Below are positions 5,978-6,418 of a DNA stretch of 6,418 bases, piece after piece. This DNA is from Gammaproteobacteria bacterium (GTDB lineage: Bacteria; Pseudomonadota; Gammaproteobacteria; Chromatiales; Chromatiaceae). The notes under the pieces are model-generated. The model made no database searches, had not been told where the DNA came from, and saw only the letters and a program-made list of their open reading frames with translations. Numbering within the stretch: the stretch's first letter is position 1; each line of letters begins with the position of its first letter. The position numbers and the translations under genes were made by a program. The stretch is from contig SBFV01000078.1 in the NCBI GenBank assembly GCA_006227775.1, positions 1 to 6,418 on the forward strand, given 5' to 3'.

Positions 5978-6007
5978 GAATTAGAATACGCCGCGTCCGT
6001 GAATTAG
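5978..6007. repeat. direct repeat GAATTAG, two copies
   Basis: GAATTAG occurs at 5978-5984 and 6001-6007, 23 bases start to start, close to two helical turns. The copies lie about 50 and 75 bases upstream of the predicted transcription start, where activators commonly bind. The first overlaps the left arm of a CGCGG/CCGCG inverted repeat (5974-5978 and 5991-5995). Two 7-mers are weak evidence on their own. Confidence 0.28.
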
Positions 6008-6013
6008 TCCACA

Positions 6014-6418
6014 TCAAGTGCAGTTATATTCGCTCGGGATGCCGAACAACTCGCCCGCGACCGCCGCGGCCCGGCGGGTGGCCTGGGCGGGCACGAAGAC
6101 ATAGCAGCGCCACAGCCCCGCGTAGCGCTCCTGCAGGGCGCCGATCTCGGTAAAGGCATCCTGGCCAGGGTCGTTCAGCCGCGCCAGGCCCCGGCTGGTC
6201 TCCACCGCCACGTCGGCCTCCTTCATCATGGTCAGGGCCGGGCAATAGAGGATGACCTGGGAAAAGGGCAGGCCGAGGGCGGCGGCCAGTTCCCGCTCCA
6301 CCCGCGCCCGCTCGTCCCGCGCCGCGTGATAGCGGGCCACCCAGGTCTCCCGCAGCGGCAGGGGGACGCCACGGCCGGAGACGACGTAACCGCGCTTGAG
6401 CAGATCGCGGTTCAGCAC
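6014..6418 (-). CDS. C-terminal part of an unrecognised cytoplasmic protein, possibly HD-type phosphohydrolase
   Basis: The last 134 or so codons of a gene that continues beyond the right edge, ending with TGA at 6016-6014. The first codon in view is GTG, but it is probably internal: the sequence enters mid-domain and no ribosome site can be checked. No signal peptide or membrane segment is visible. The fragment has an Arg/Glu-rich helix (about residues 24-47), then a hydrophobic strand VILYCPALTMMKEADV, and near the end LWRCYVFVP. The strand followed by a Lys-Glu-Ala turn reminds me of C-terminal domains of HD/dNTPase-like phosphohydrolases, but the catalytic His/Asp residues would be outside the window, so this is only a suspicion. 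It is separated from the LolA-like gene by 242 bp containing a likely promoter and is probably not part of that operon. Confidence 0.75.
   Translation of the reverse strand: MLNRDLLKRGYVVSGRGVPLPLRETWVARYHAARDERARVERELAAALGLPFSQVILYCPALTMMKEADVAVETSRGLARLNDPGQDAFTEIGALQERYAGLWRCYVFVPAQATRRAAAVAGELFGIPSEYNCT

Noticed and set aside
1..6418. CRISPR arrays, tRNA or rRNA genes, insertion sequences, attachment sites
   Set aside because: I saw no regularly spaced repeats, no tRNA-like cloverleaf, no rRNA sequence, no transposase motifs and no terminal inverted repeats. The window is almost filled by the four genes described.

Overview
The window comes from a GC-rich bacterium. Every gene I can support lies on the minus strand, so the order of transcription is right to left. 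The proteins are typical of Gram-negative Proteobacteria: two Sec signal peptides, an outer-membrane barrel with a C-terminal Phe, and an RND permease. A high-GC gammaproteobacterium, perhaps in the Chromatiales, is my best guess, but nothing here fixes the taxon.

Layout in transcription order. (1) 6418-6014: the 3' end of an unrelated gene cut by the window edge, possibly an HD-type phosphohydrolase. (2) 6013-5772: a 242-bp intergenic region holding an AT-rich island with a perfect TATAAT box, a 15-bp dyad directly upstream of that box, a duplicated GAATTAG heptamer, an A-rich leader, and a hairpin plus T-tract that reads as an intrinsic terminator only on the plus strand. (3) 5771-4821: a LolA-like periplasmic protein ('outer membrane lipoprotein-sorting protein' family). 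(4) 4820-4688: a spacer with two back-to-back GC-rich hairpins. (5) 4687-2561: a DUF1302-family outer-membrane protein. (6) 2560-2417: a spacer with a hairpin and a possible short leader ORF. (7) 2416-1: an RND/MMPL-superfamily inner-membrane transporter, open through the left edge and lacking its C-terminus. It was read by direct translation of the minus strand.

The last three genes look like one operon and together span the envelope: inner-membrane RND pump, periplasmic lipid-carrier fold and outer-membrane barrel. Such neighbourhoods (RND plus DUF1302 plus a DUF1329/LolA-like partner) recur in Proteobacteria. By analogy with HpnN/MmpL lipid transporters and LolA, they are suspected of moving a lipid or other hydrophobic molecule between inner and outer membrane. 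Neither cargo nor direction can be read from the sequence. The least explained parts are the regulatory spacers, the replacement of the usual TM4 acid by His in the RND protein, and a large Gly/Pro/Asn-rich segment in the DUF1302 protein.
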